A stretch of DNA of 52,478 nt, taken from IMG/VR virus record IMGVR_UViG_3300025646_000058, positions 1 to 52,478 of that record. One strand, given 5' to 3'. The translations under genes and the position numbers were made by a program. Of the stretch, positions 40,170-49,128 are shown in pieces. The DNA is from a virus. Positions within the stretch are counted from its first letter, which is position 1, and the number at the start of each line of letters is the position of its first letter. The notes below the pieces were generated by a model. That model saw only the letters and a list, made by a program, of their open reading frames with translations, ran no database searches and was not told where the DNA came from.

Positions 40170-42238
40170 TGATTGAATATATAAAAAAAATACAAGCACT
40201 AGGCTACACAATTTTCCCACTAAACAGGAATAAAGAACCTAACTTTAAAAAAGGAGGTGTCATTAATACCTATTCATGGGCAGATTTTAATCATACTAAT
40301 CCGTTTCCATTAAATGATGAAACAGAAAAGCTATTTATATACTTAGGGGTATCTTGTGGTAAAGCTTCAAACAATTTAGAGGTTATTGATGTTGATTGTA
40401 AGTATGAATTAAATCAGGATTTATGGAAAGAGTATTCGGAGTTGTTGAAAGATAATTTATCAGAGGAAACCTATTCCAAATTGTGCATCATTAAGACTGT
40501 TAACAACGGTTACCATATCTATTACAAATGTGGTGTAATTGAAGGTAATAAAAAACTTGCACAAAGAAGTTTTACTAAGGAAGAAAAAAACGCTTTGTTT
40601 TTACAGTTAAAAGCTGATGGAGTTGAAAAGGAAAAAGCTATAAATACTTGTAATAGTAAACGTGCAACGTTAATTGAAACTAGAGGAGAAGGTGGTTATG
40701 TTGCAACATACCCTAGTGATGGCTACACAATTATACAAGGAAGCTTTGAAACAATACCTACCATTACAGAAGAGGATAGAGATATTATCATGTGTTGTGC
40801 TAAGGCAATGGACTTAATGGAAGAGGAAACAATAATTGAGAAAAAAGTTTCCTTACCTGTTTGGGAAGAAGGTAAAAAGCCTTGGGATGCCTACAACGAA
40901 CAAACTACTGCTTCTGATATGGCTGATTTGTTTACTCGTAATGGCTACACAATTACTAAACGTATTAAAAATAAAATCTACATCAAACGACCAGGAGGTA
41001 AATCACAATCAGGAAACATTAAAGAAGATGTTAAACTGTTTGTAGCTCATTCAAGCAATACGCCCTTTGAAGTTGGTAAAGGTTATCCTGCATCAGGAGT
41101 ATTTGCGGTACTAGAATGTGGTGGTGATTTTTCACTAGCAGGTAAGAAGTTACTTGAAATGGGATATGGTGATAAACCTAAAAAGAAGTTATCAAATGAT
41201 TTTGAGATTTTATCTGAAACGTTTGAGCCTGAAAAATATGTCGCTAAAACTAATAAAAATAAGGAACAGATTGAGAAGTTTTTACGTGGTGAATATGCAA
41301 TGGGTTTATCAACTGGGTATGAATCATTAGATGAATACTATATGTTTAAGCAAGGTAAATTTGATGTGTTTTTAGGACATGAGAATATAGGTAAATCTAC
41401 AATACTTTGGTATATGTGTGTACTTGCTAATATCTTGCACAATTGGAAATGTATAATCTACTCAACAGAAAACGATGCTTGGGTAGTACAGAAACAAATG
41501 ATGGAATTTTTAGTAGGTAAAAAAATGAGTTTGTTTACTGAAAAGGAAAAAGAGATTTCTTACGAATGGTTCGATAAAAACTTTGTGATAATTGAAAATG
41601 AAAAGTTATTAGCGTATAACCAAATACTACAAGTTGCTGAATCGTTTTTACTAAAGGGCGAATATCAGGTATTGATGATAGATCCATACAACACTTTATC
41701 ATACAATTGGGAAGGATTAGATAGGCGCATGGGGTTACACGAATATCATCACCACGTGGCTACACAATTCAAACAATGGAGCAAAAACATAAATTGCAGT
41801 ATATGGTTAAATATGCACCCAGTAACAGATGCGTTAAGAACAGTAGAGGCATCAGGAGATTTTAAAGGATTAAGAAAACCTCCTATTTCTTCACAAGCAG
41901 AAGGTGGTGGTAAATGGGTAGCTAAAGCTGATAACTTTGTAGTATTACACCGTTATACTAAACACCAAACTGAAAATAACGTAACGTTTTTTGATGTGCA
42001 TAAAGTAAAAGAAACCTTTACTGGTGGTAAACCAATGATAGATGGTAATGCTTTTAAATTAAGATTAACTAACTATGGAGGTTTTATAGGTTTTTTTGAT
42101 GAACAAAATAGAAATCCTTTATTGGGTATATTCAAAAAAAGGTTTATCTTTGGGGAGCAAATGGAAATTAAAGAAGAAATTGAAGAAAAGCCTAAAAGTA
42201 GATTATCTAAATGGACTGATATAACAGCTCCTTTCTAA
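40169..42238 (+). CDS. Bifunctional primase-helicase
   Basis: 689 aa from the ATG at 40169. The N-terminal part (about 1-215) resembles primase-polymerase N-terminal domains: IFPLNRNKEPNFKKGG, NLEVIDVDCK (Asp74/Asp76) and NGYHIYYKCG. The C-terminal part (about 375-690) is a RecA-like DnaB-type helicase: FLGHENIGKST is a Walker A variant (403-411), and VLMIDPYNTLS Walker B. It unwinds DNA and primes lagging strands at the phage fork. Seven motif words lie in this gene. Confidence 0.85.
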   Translation: MIEYIKKIQALGYTIFPLNRNKEPNFKKGGVINTYSWADFNHTNPFPLNDETEKLFIYLGVSCGKASNNLEVIDVDCKYELNQDLWKEYSELLKDNLSEETYSKLCIIKTVNNGYHIYYKCGVIEGNKKLAQRSFTKEEKNALFLQLKADGVEKEKAINTCNSKRATLIETRGEGGYVATYPSDGYTIIQGSFETIPTITEEDRDIIMCCAKAMDLMEEETIIEKKVSLPVWEEGKKPWDAYNEQTTASDMADLFTRNGYTITKRIKNKIYIKRPGGKSQSGNIKEDVKLFVAHSSNTPFEVGKGYPASGVFAVLECGGDFSLAGKKLLEMGYGDKPKKKLSNDFEILSETFEPEKYVAKTNKNKEQIEKFLRGEYAMGLSTGYESLDEYYMFKQGKFDVFLGHENIGKSTILWYMCVLANILHNWKCIIYSTENDAWVVQKQMMEFLVGKKMSLFTEKEKEISYEWFDKNFVIIENEKLLAYNQILQVAESFLLKGEYQVLMIDPYNTLSYNWEGLDRRMGLHEYHHHVATQFKQWSKNINCSIWLNMHPVTDALRTVEASGDFKGLRKPPISSQAEGGGKWVAKADNFVVLHRYTKHQTENNVTFFDVHKVKETFTGGKPMIDGNAFKLRLTNYGGFIGFFDEQNRNPLLGIFKKRFIFGEQMEIKEEIEEKPKSRLSKWTDITAPF

Positions 42239-42277
42239 AAATAAATAAATCAAGTAATAACTAAATCAAATCAAACA

Positions 42278-42934
42278 ATGGCTAGAGGAAATCAGCAAGA
42301 CAACTACACTAACTTTTATGTAAAGTTGGTAGGATTGAAAAAAGGAAGCAAAGAATGTTTCTTTGAATTTAAACAAAAAAAGGGCGACAAGTACGAAGTT
42401 GTTGATAAGCAACAAACTTTTGAAGGCTTGCTAGAAACTATCAAAGTTAAAGAAATTGAGCATGAAGGTAAGAAAAAACCTGTGTTAGAAATTATCCTGC
42501 GTGATGATATTGCAGCAGAAAGATATTTCTTGAATATGGGTATGAGTAATATTTCAAGGCAATTAATTTCTTGCTTACATTCAGCAGAAAGCTTAAACCA
42601 TTTATCATTCTGGACTAAAATGGGAGATAATGGTTTTCCCATCCTAGTAACTAAAGCCAATAATAGTAGTGATAAACTACAATGGGGTTTAGATATGAAA
42701 GAGTTATCTGCTAAGTATGTTACTGAACATAAAGTAGGTGATGATATTATCAGAGTGTATAAGGAGTTGGATAACTACTTATTAACGCAAATTTTACCTG
42801 GTGTCATATCTAAAATTGTGCAACAACCTAAAGCAAGTATAATGACTGTTAAAGATAGTGTACCTGCGGAAGTTGTAAAGCCTAATGTTTATGAGGCTAG
42901 TGAAGAAGAAGGTGATGATGATTTACCATTTTAA
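42278..42934 (+). CDS. Single-stranded DNA-binding protein
   Basis: 218 aa. OB-fold-like strands at the N-terminus and an acidic tail ending EEEGDDDLPF, the C-terminal type that SSB proteins use to recruit partners. Encoded directly after the primase-helicase. Protects ssDNA at the fork and during recombination. The exact SSB family was not resolved. Confidence 0.7.
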   Translation: MARGNQQDNYTNFYVKLVGLKKGSKECFFEFKQKKGDKYEVVDKQQTFEGLLETIKVKEIEHEGKKKPVLEIILRDDIAAERYFLNMGMSNISRQLISCLHSAESLNHLSFWTKMGDNGFPILVTKANNSSDKLQWGLDMKELSAKYVTEHKVGDDIIRVYKELDNYLLTQILPGVISKIVQQPKASIMTVKDSVPAEVVKPNVYEASEEEGDDDLPF

Positions 42935-42941
42935 TTAATAC

Positions 42942-42957
42942 TGCCCCTTCGGGGGCA
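42942..42957 (+). terminator. UUCG-tetraloop hairpin after the SSB gene
   Basis: TGCCCC (42942-42947) pairs with GGGGCA (42952-42957) around a TTCG tetraloop, an exceptionally stable RNA hairpin, unusual in this AT-rich DNA. No U-tract follows, so it may protect the SSB mRNA 3' end or cause pausing rather than full termination. The next ATG is eight bases downstream. Confidence 0.55.
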
Positions 42958-42964
42958 TTATACT

Positions 42965-43231
42965 ATGGAAATATATCCTGACCTAAAGATAGTTGAAACA
43001 GACAATTCATTTGAACTATCAACGCACGTAAGATTGTTTTATAAAGGTGAAAGCTATTTAACCTATGTATTTGAACAAGTATTTTTTGATAATGATGGGA
43101 AATTAGCAAGAAAACATTGTTTACAAAGCTTTATAAATACAATTGATTTGGTGCATACACAATTGGAAATCACAGAACAATTAATAACTAAAGAAATAGT
43201 AATAAAAGAAAATGGAAAAGGCAAAGATTAA
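42965..43231 (+). CDS. Hypothetical 88-aa protein
   Basis: Acidic, beta-rich (DNSFELSTHVRLFYKGESYL). It overlaps the next gene by 20 bases. A motif word lies at 43156. Function not recognised; close to the SSB gene. Confidence 0.5.
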   Translation: MEIYPDLKIVETDNSFELSTHVRLFYKGESYLTYVFEQVFFDNDGKLARKHCLQSFINTIDLVHTQLEITEQLITKEIVIKENGKGKD

Positions 43232-43613
43232 CCAGATTTATTTGGATAGCTTTAAAGATGCTAAACAAACACACTTTGATTTGATATGGGATTTAATCCA
43301 TAGTACAAACAAGGAACAAGATTATCGCATATTTGTTGATGATTTTAATTCAATATTGGAACGTAACTTTAAGTATGCAGACCAAAAGGCACAAAGGCAG
43401 TTTAAATCATTAAGAAAAGCAGGTTACACTTCGGAGGATGATATAAAAGTGTTTAAAGCATTAAAAGATGATCCATTTCATTCCGAATGTGATTACAGAT
43501 TTTGTACTCCTGAATATATTACACGCATGAATATATATGAAAAGTACAGAAACCAGTACAGAGAAGTAAAGAAAATTAATCCAAGTGAAATTAAAGCAAA
43601 TCCTTTTAGATAA
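43212..43613 (+). CDS. Hypothetical 133-aa protein
   Basis: Mostly helical, charged protein (SILERNFKYADQKAQRQFKS), with the motif AGYTSEDDIKVFKALKDDPF typical of small conserved proteins beside phage replication genes, and CTPEYITRMNIYEKY near the end. It ends at the first base of the MazG-like start. No assigned function. Confidence 0.5.
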   Translation: MEKAKINQIYLDSFKDAKQTHFDLIWDLIHSTNKEQDYRIFVDDFNSILERNFKYADQKAQRQFKSLRKAGYTSEDDIKVFKALKDDPFHSECDYRFCTPEYITRMNIYEKYRNQYREVKKINPSEIKANPFR

Positions 43614-43915
43614 TGAATACAGACTTATTATTTGACCTTATAGTAGCATGGGGTAAAGAACGTGGCATTTTAGATAAAGCTACGGTGCGTACACAATTTG
43701 AAAAATTAATGGAAGAAGTATTAGAATTACACGAAGCCATAGTAACCGATAACGAAAAAGAATTTAAAGATGCTGTGGGTGATTGTGTAGTGGTATTAAC
43801 GCTTCTTTGTAAGTTAAAGGGGGTTGATATTAATAATTGTGTAAACATCGCATACAACGTAATTAAGGAGCGTACAGGTAAAATGGTTAATGGTACTTTT
43901 GTAAAGGATAAGTAA
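43613..43915 (+). CDS. MazG-like nucleotide pyrophosphohydrolase
   Basis: 100 aa. KLMEEVLELHEAI (31-43) gives the EExxE metal-binding motif and KDAVGDCVVVLT (52-63) the second acidic pair D53/D57 of the all-alpha NTP-PPase fold. Single-domain MazG-like enzymes in phages hydrolyse dNTPs or alarmones. Three motif-like words occur in 160 bases, exact ones at 43690 and 43836. It overlaps both neighbours by one base. Confidence 0.8.
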   Translation: MNTDLLFDLIVAWGKERGILDKATVRTQFEKLMEEVLELHEAIVTDNEKEFKDAVGDCVVVLTLLCKLKGVDINNCVNIAYNVIKERTGKMVNGTFVKDK

Positions 43916-44118
43916 TGGATATAGCGTATATTTATACCAATGGTGAAGATACTAAAGTTTTTGGTTCGGAGCTTACACAATTAGACCACGACAACCTAAC
44001 CGAAAACGATTACCATTTAACTGCTTCTATACATACAGTTGAGCTAATTAGAAAATTGTGCAACGTTGAAAATAAAGAACGACACCAAATAATTGATAAA
44101 CTATTTAAGCATATATAG
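43915..44118 (+). CDS. Hypothetical 67-aa protein
   Basis: Acidic protein (AYIYTNGEDTKVFGSELTQL). Motif words at 43974 and 44054 are inside the gene and at 44170 in the gap after it. No recognised family. Confidence 0.45.
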   Translation: MDIAYIYTNGEDTKVFGSELTQLDHDNLTENDYHLTASIHTVELIRKLCNVENKERHQIIDKLFKHI

Positions 44119-44215
44119 ACTAAATCTATTAACGCTTTATTATTGATAGAAACAATCAATTAAAAACCTTGCACAATTTAAAATAGTAACCTTAATTTAG
44201 TAAAAAAAATAAACA

Positions 44216-45331
44216 ATGAAAGATTTTCCAAAAGAATTGGCGCACCTTACACAATATGCTAAATACTGCAAAAAACTAAAGGAAGGAGTATATGGCTTTT
44301 TTATTAATCAGTTTAATCCTGATGGCACAAAGAACATAGACTGGTATGAATTTAGAAAAAACACTTTAGGTGCTTCTGAAACTGCAACTGCTTGTGAAGG
44401 TGGTTATGATGAGTATGGAGTAAGAGCTAAATTGTTTTGGAGTAAAGTAGGTGCTAAATTTCCTGAAATAAAATCTAAATTTACCTTTTGGGGGTTAGAA
44501 TTAGAACGTAATGTTGCTAATGCTTGGAAGTATTATGATGGCTCGGAAGAAGGGTATATCGATAATAGATACAACGCAAATGTTATTCGTGAATTTCAAG
44601 ATTTAAACTGTTATGCTATTAATATTAAGTATCCTTATCTTTCTGCATCTTTTGACTTTCTTGTACCAGAAGGGCAAGTAAATCCATTTAGTGGTGAGGT
44701 TGTGAATTTTTCGTATCCTTTAGAGATTAAAACTATCTCTTTAGCTGCTGCTGAAAAGTACGAAACAGGATTGCCTGTTAGATACATATTCCAAACTCAC
44801 CAACAAATGATTATCTGGGAATGTGATTACTGTGAGATTGCTGCACTAAAAGGTGGTACTGATTTTCAAGTTTACCCTATTAAAATGGTTGATAGTGTAA
44901 AGGAAATGGTATTGAAAGAAACTAAGGAGTTTTGGGATTTAGTTGTTGAAGCTAGACCTATTTACAATGAGTTAGAAATAACTTTTGATAATGATAAAAA
45001 ACAACAATTAAGAGAGCAATTAGATAACTTAGAACCTGAACCTGAACAAAATAAAGGTTACGAGGATTTTTGGAAAGAAAAATATAAGGAAGGTAGTATT
45101 GCTAAAGAATTAGTTGGTACTGATGATGATTTCCAAATTGCTGTTGCTTATAAAGATATTCTTGAAGAAGAAAAGGAATTATCAACTAAAAAACAATTAA
45201 TTAAAAATCACTTGCTTTATATTATGAAAGATTATGAGGAACTTACTTTTGGTGATAAAGGTAGGGTAGTACATAGAAATAATCCAGGTAGTAGAGCTTA
45301 TTTTGGAGTTAACATTAAGAATTATAAGTAG
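44216..45331 (+). CDS. YqaJ-type viral recombinase exonuclease
   Basis: 371 aa PD-(D/E)XK nuclease. GASETATACEGG (52-63), GLELERNV (93-100, Glu), YLSASFDFLV (141-150, D147), PLEIKT (168-173, E170 and K172) and THQQMIIW (194-201) are the ordered YqaJ/lambda Red-alpha signature. It degrades one strand of duplex DNA to give the ssDNA used by the annealing protein at 45,864-46,568. No internal exact motif word occurs. Confidence 0.85.
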   Translation: MKDFPKELAHLTQYAKYCKKLKEGVYGFFINQFNPDGTKNIDWYEFRKNTLGASETATACEGGYDEYGVRAKLFWSKVGAKFPEIKSKFTFWGLELERNVANAWKYYDGSEEGYIDNRYNANVIREFQDLNCYAINIKYPYLSASFDFLVPEGQVNPFSGEVVNFSYPLEIKTISLAAAEKYETGLPVRYIFQTHQQMIIWECDYCEIAALKGGTDFQVYPIKMVDSVKEMVLKETKEFWDLVVEARPIYNELEITFDNDKKQQLREQLDNLEPEPEQNKGYEDFWKEKYKEGSIAKELVGTDDDFQIAVAYKDILEEEKELSTKKQLIKNHLLYIMKDYEELTFGDKGRVVHRNNPGSRAYFGVNIKNYK

Positions 45332-45597
45332 TGAGATTTAAAATAGGCGACAAGGTAAGGATAGTTAATTACGGATCTAAATTAAAAATCCGTAAAGATG
45401 AATACAAAGATTTATCAATAACATTTCCTATCATTAAAGAAGAAGGTGATTTTTACATTACAGATATGAGTAGAGAAAAAATAGGTAAGGAAACTATTAT
45501 AACAAAAGTATCTGATGGGCAATACGCTACTGAATTAGTTTCATGGCTTAATGATAACCAATTAGAATTAGTAAACGATACACAATTAGATATATGA
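45331..45597 (+). CDS. Hypothetical 88-aa SH3-like protein (GTG start)
   Basis: Starts with GTG overlapping the exonuclease stop. MRFKIGDKVRIVNYGS and the later KETIITKVSDGQYATELV give a small beta barrel resembling KOW/SH3 folds. A motif word lies 10 bases before the stop (45579). Role unknown, possibly nucleic acid or protein binding. Confidence 0.5.
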   Translation: MRFKIGDKVRIVNYGSKLKIRKDEYKDLSITFPIIKEEGDFYITDMSREKIGKETIITKVSDGQYATELVSWLNDNQLELVNDTQLDI

Positions 45598-45860
45598 AAA
45601 TAACAATGCCAGACAACAAGGAGTATGATGTAAACATATACTTTACTGTTAGAATGAATGGTTACGGTAGTTGGAAGATAACTGCAAATTGTGGTGATAA
45701 CGAAAAGACTATTACAACCAACAAAATGTACCTTATAGAAGGTATATACACTACTAATAAACCTAAAGATGAATACATATATGATTCATTTAAAAGTGAA
45801 TTTGAAGGGTGGCTTTGGTTTATATTAGATAAAAACTCAATAGGTAATTTTAAAAACTAA
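45594..45860 (+). CDS. Hypothetical 88-aa protein
   Basis: Beta-rich protein (YFTVRMNGYGSWKITANCGD), overlapping the previous gene by four bases (ATGA) and lying three bases from the annealing-protein gene. No recognised family. Confidence 0.5.
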   Translation: MKITMPDNKEYDVNIYFTVRMNGYGSWKITANCGDNEKTITTNKMYLIEGIYTTNKPKDEYIYDSFKSEFEGWLWFILDKNSIGNFKN

Positions 45861-45863
45861 AAA

Positions 45864-46568
45864 ATGGACAAAGATTTTAATCAAAAATACAAAAAAGTTA
45901 AACAACGTATTGTTGAACTAAAAGAACAAAAATTATGGGATGATGTTAATATCAACACCGAAATAGTTAAGATTGATAAAAAACTAGATAGCGTTAATAA
46001 AGAAAAGCTATACGCTATTGTTAAAGCTACGGTTGAAATTGGTGGTAAATCATTTACTGCACACGCAATGGAAACAGAAGGAGTTGGTGATATTAACTAC
46101 CTACACTTTATCGAAAATGCTGAAACTTCTGCTGTGGGTAGAGCTTTATCATTTGCAGGTATCAAAGATGAAGAAACTACTGATATTGCCTCTAAAGAAG
46201 AAATAGAAACTGCAAAAGAGCAATTAAAGGATGTGAACATTGAAAAGCGTAAAGAAGTTGCACAAAACTTAATTGAGCAAACTTTACAAAAGAAACAATT
46301 AGGTATTACTGATGTAGTAAAACCTAAACAAGTTAAGTTTGATGAAAGTAACATACCAGTATTTGCTGAATTAGGAAATAATAGTATCAGACCTAAAGCA
46401 GAGAGAGAAAAGATTATTACGTGGCTTAAATCTGTAAAGAAGTTTGATGAGAATGTACTTATAGGTGCTTTGATTGCTTCGGAAATGAGTATTAAGTTTA
46501 AATCATTTAATGAATTAATCAATAAAGGATCATACCAAGATATTTTAAACACTTTTAAACATTTATAA
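45864..46568 (+). CDS. ssDNA annealing protein (Erf/Rad52-like)
   Basis: 234 aa. FIENAETSAVGRALSFAGIK at 82-101 is the core of Erf-like and related phage annealing proteins, preceded by a strand-rich segment (YAIVKATVEIGGKSFTAHAM). The C-terminal half is helical. With the YqaJ exonuclease it forms a Red-like recombination pair; it anneals complementary ssDNA. The subfamily was not settled. Confidence 0.7.
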   Translation: MDKDFNQKYKKVKQRIVELKEQKLWDDVNINTEIVKIDKKLDSVNKEKLYAIVKATVEIGGKSFTAHAMETEGVGDINYLHFIENAETSAVGRALSFAGIKDEETTDIASKEEIETAKEQLKDVNIEKRKEVAQNLIEQTLQKKQLGITDVVKPKQVKFDESNIPVFAELGNNSIRPKAEREKIITWLKSVKKFDENVLIGALIASEMSIKFKSFNELINKGSYQDILNTFKHL

Positions 46569-46909
46569 TGGAAAAGGAAGAATTTGTTTCTATAATGAAC
46601 AGTATTGAAAAGCATTATAGACAATACCAAAACAAAACCAATGTATTATCTACACAATTAGGTGGTAATATAGATTTTATCGGTGGTGAATTTGTTGATA
46701 TTGTAGTTAGAACATTACAGCAAGTATTTCCTCCTTACATTGATAAAGATGGTAAAGTACACTGCACAATTGAATACTATATGTACGATTTAGATTTTGG
46801 TAAACGTACAGACTTATCTATTACACATATAGATAATGGAGTTGAAAATAAAATATTATTAACTGATGCAGGTAAGCTGTATGATTACTTAACTACTTAT
46901 GGAGTATAA
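46568..46909 (+). CDS. Hypothetical 113-aa protein
   Basis: Overlaps the annealing gene by one base. Alpha/beta protein (GGEFVDIVVRTLQQVFPPYI; IEYYMYDLDFGKRTDLSITH). It contains motif words at 46651 and 46763. Conserved-looking but not assigned. Confidence 0.5.
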   Translation: MEKEEFVSIMNSIEKHYRQYQNKTNVLSTQLGGNIDFIGGEFVDIVVRTLQQVFPPYIDKDGKVHCTIEYYMYDLDFGKRTDLSITHIDNGVENKILLTDAGKLYDYLTTYGV

Positions 46910-47726
46910 ATATAAATCAAAGGAAGAGGAGTTTTTTGCGTTGTGGTTAGATGAATTGTGCAAGCATGGGTTTATTGTTGAATATGTTTATGAGCCTAAA
47001 CCAATATTGTTATCGGATAAAGTAGAAAGAATCGTTAATGTAAAAGGTAAGTTAGCTACACAATTTGTGTTGCACCCTCACGAATATACATACGATTTTG
47101 AAATACTTTGGGATACTAAAGCAATAGGTATATTCGCTACACAATTTGAAGCAAAACAAAAATCCCAAACACCATTATATTGTGATAAAGAATATGTAAG
47201 CTACATAGAGATTAAACCTGAATTTGATTTTAAAAATATGACTAGAGAAGTTATGATTAATCTAAAATGGGTTTACGAGAAACATAAAATCTTTGTGAAT
47301 TTAGTTAAGATACCTAGTTTTTTTAAAAAATCTTTTACTCCATATAAATTTTTACAGAATAAAAACGGAACAATGAAGAAGATTAAGTACACGCCTATTT
47401 TGAAGTTTGCACAATTCTTATCGAATGCACTAGCAAAAACCAATAGAGAAATAGAAGTATCCGTAGAAGGATGTATTGCTAACGTAAAACTAATTGATAA
47501 ACATTCGCATTTAGTTTTTCCTGGTGAAATTGAATTAGAAGTTGAATTTACTTATGAAATTGATGAGTATGAAACAGGTGATGGAGTTACTACACCTAGA
47601 GAGAAATGGATGGATGTTACAGTTAAAATTGAGGAGGTTACACACTTAGGAATGGAAATAACCTTAGAAAGCAAAACCTTACACTCAATAGAGGAATTAA
47701 TAATTGAAGAGATAAAAAATAAATAG
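46899..47726 (+). CDS. PD-(D/E)XK nuclease-like protein with C-terminal extension
   Basis: 275 aa. KSKEEEFFALWLDELCKHG (7-25), EYTYDFEILW (62-71, D66) and YVSYIEIKPEF (99-109, E104 and K106) match the E/D/ExK order of RecU- or DUF1064-type nucleases. The C-terminal 110 residues (EGCIANVKLIDKHSHLVFPG; TVKIEEVTHLGMEITLES) form a second beta-rich domain. Could resolve branched DNA from the recombination genes. Motif words at 46954, 47057, 47138 and 47408. Confidence 0.65.
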   Translation: MEYKYKSKEEEFFALWLDELCKHGFIVEYVYEPKPILLSDKVERIVNVKGKLATQFVLHPHEYTYDFEILWDTKAIGIFATQFEAKQKSQTPLYCDKEYVSYIEIKPEFDFKNMTREVMINLKWVYEKHKIFVNLVKIPSFFKKSFTPYKFLQNKNGTMKKIKYTPILKFAQFLSNALAKTNREIEVSVEGCIANVKLIDKHSHLVFPGEIELEVEFTYEIDEYETGDGVTTPREKWMDVTVKIEEVTHLGMEITLESKTLHSIEELIIEEIKNK

Positions 47727-47728
47727 TC

Positions 47729-47974
47729 ATGATAATAGAAAGAAAAGACATCGAAACAGTTAGCGTTACTCTTCCAGAGTATTTATTAATTAAACAAGAA
47801 AAGATACGTAGTTTACCTTGTGATATACGCAAGAAATATATCCAAATTGTGTGTGCAGGTAAACATAACCTATCCGAAGCTATGATTTGTAAGCGTTTAG
47901 TTTCAAGCGAGAAGGTTACACACTTTAAAAAAGCTATAACCTTAAACTACATTATCAAATGGGAAAAGAATTAG
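47729..47974 (+). CDS. Hypothetical 81-aa protein
   Basis: Basic helical protein (LPCDIRKKYIQIVCAGKHNL, then SEKVTHFKKAITLNYI), possibly DNA-binding. It starts three bases after the nuclease stop. Near-miss motif words at 47845 and 47917. Confidence 0.45.
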   Translation: MIIERKDIETVSVTLPEYLLIKQEKIRSLPCDIRKKYIQIVCAGKHNLSEAMICKRLVSSEKVTHFKKAITLNYIIKWEKN

Positions 47975-48237
47975 ATATGTTTATTGAGATATGGAAAGAA
48001 AGACCTCACTATTCAGAAGTATCAGGTGAGCCACTAGGTAGCTTTAATGTTGCTTATTTTTCACATTTACTATCTAAAGGTGCTTTTCCTGAACATAGAT
48101 TAAATAAAGATAATATAATGCTTAAAACAATTGAAGAGCATATGCTTTGGGAAACAAGTGATAGAGAAAAGTTAAGGAAGATACCTAAATGGGAAAAGGT
48201 ATTTGAGCGTTATGATAAACTAAAATTTAACGGATAA
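47959..48237 (+). CDS. Hypothetical 92-aa protein, end of the plus arm
   Basis: The sequence IEIWKERPHYSEVSGEPLGS followed by FSHLLSKGAFPEHRLNKDNI resembles a conserved family of small Bacteroidetes phage proteins with 'RPH.SevsG' and 'sHil.KGayp..rl', with nuclease-like (HNH-type) flavour but lacking a clear HNH. It ends convergently with the spanin-like gene, overlapping by 18 bases. Confidence 0.55.
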   Translation: MGKELDMFIEIWKERPHYSEVSGEPLGSFNVAYFSHLLSKGAFPEHRLNKDNIMLKTIEEHMLWETSDREKLRKIPKWEKVFERYDKLKFNG

Positions 48238-48735
48238 ACCTACTGTTGGGGTTCTATTATAAATATTAAATCCTACTTCCGCCTGGTATCTATCCCATAA
48301 ATAAGAAGCTTTTGGGGTGATGTTTTGGTATCCAAATTGTGTACCGATGTAAATTCCTCTTGGTTGTATTACATTAGTTATTTTAACCGTATCAACTCTG
48401 TGGTATGAAGGAATATTCGCTGTGTATTTTATATCTGTATTTAGTAATGTACCATTCACAATTTGTTTAATTTCCATATCAATTAACGTATCCTTATATT
48501 CAGTTAAATATTCGTTAGCTTGCACAATTAGGATACTGTCGATTATCGTATCCCTAACCACTCTAACAATTGTTGCAGGAATACTAGGTGCATAAACTGT
48601 TTTAGTTACATATACAGTATCAGTTTTACCTTGTATGTATTCAGTCTTAGTTTCAGTTACTTTTACTCCACATTTTTTAAAAGTAATTAAAAATAAAACT
48701 ACCATTAAACCTATAATTATAATATTATTTCTCAT
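48220..48735 (-). CDS. Spanin-like envelope protein
   Basis: 171 aa from the ATG at 48735, which overlaps the PAS gene stop (ATGA); two ATGs lie further upstream. One N-terminal span (IIIIGLMVVLFLITF) leads into an extended Thr/Val-rich stalk (TKTEYIQGKTDTVYVTKTVY), and the C-terminus (GIYIGTQFGYQ; AEVGFNIYNR) looks like a beta barrel or outer-membrane piece. It fits a spanin-type protein bridging inner and outer membranes in lysis. A common Bacteroidetes phage type; the role is inferred. Confidence 0.55.
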   Translation of the reverse strand: MRNNIIIIGLMVVLFLITFKKCGVKVTETKTEYIQGKTDTVYVTKTVYAPSIPATIVRVVRDTIIDSILIVQANEYLTEYKDTLIDMEIKQIVNGTLLNTDIKYTANIPSYHRVDTVKITNVIQPRGIYIGTQFGYQNITPKASYLWDRYQAEVGFNIYNRTPTVGLSVKF

Positions 48736-49127
48736 ATATTTCTGCATGTGCAAACTAAGTAATTATTCGGCAACAAAGTTAAATAAACTTCTTCTTTTAC
48801 TTCATCACCATTTTTTGCGTAACCAATATATTTTCCGTTCCATTTGCCATTAGCAAATATAATAGGAAAAACTATCGTTTTAAAATATTCAACATCATTA
48901 GGCTTGTATAATATCTCCCATTTTTTACCTGTCAATTCTTCAACCGTATAACCAAACATTTCTGCATGAGCTTCATTGAGATAAATATACTCGCCATTTT
49001 CGTTAAGGATAGCAATACCCTCGTGGCTAGTATTAATTGCCAACCTTAGCAACTCATTTTGCTTAAATAATAAGCTTATTTTGTCGCTTAAAGACTTGAT
49101 TTCTTCAATATTACTCAAAGATTTCAT
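48732..49127 (-). CDS. PAS-domain protein within the lysis genes
   Basis: 131 aa. A helical N-terminus (1-24) precedes a PAS fold: LRLAINTSHEGIAILNENGE (27-46), YLNEAHAEMFGY (49-60), EELTGKKWEIL (63-73) and a C-terminal strand pair with KNGDEVKEEV. It has no kinase, HTH or other effector domain, so it is a sensor or protein-binding module alone. Its gene lies between the coiled-coil membrane protein and the spanin-like gene, one base from the former. It may sense a small molecule or signal and act on a lysis partner; that is speculation. Confidence 0.8.
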   Translation of the reverse strand: MKSLSNIEEIKSLSDKISLLFKQNELLRLAINTSHEGIAILNENGEYIYLNEAHAEMFGYTVEELTGKKWEILYKPNDVEYFKTIVFPIIFANGKWNGKYIGYAKNGDEVKEEVYLTLLPNNYLVCTCRNI

Positions 49128-49128
49128 A

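Noticed and set aside
46097-46630. A 177-codon minus-strand frame
   Set aside because: It lies opposite the annealing-protein gene, which has a conserved core and fits the operon.
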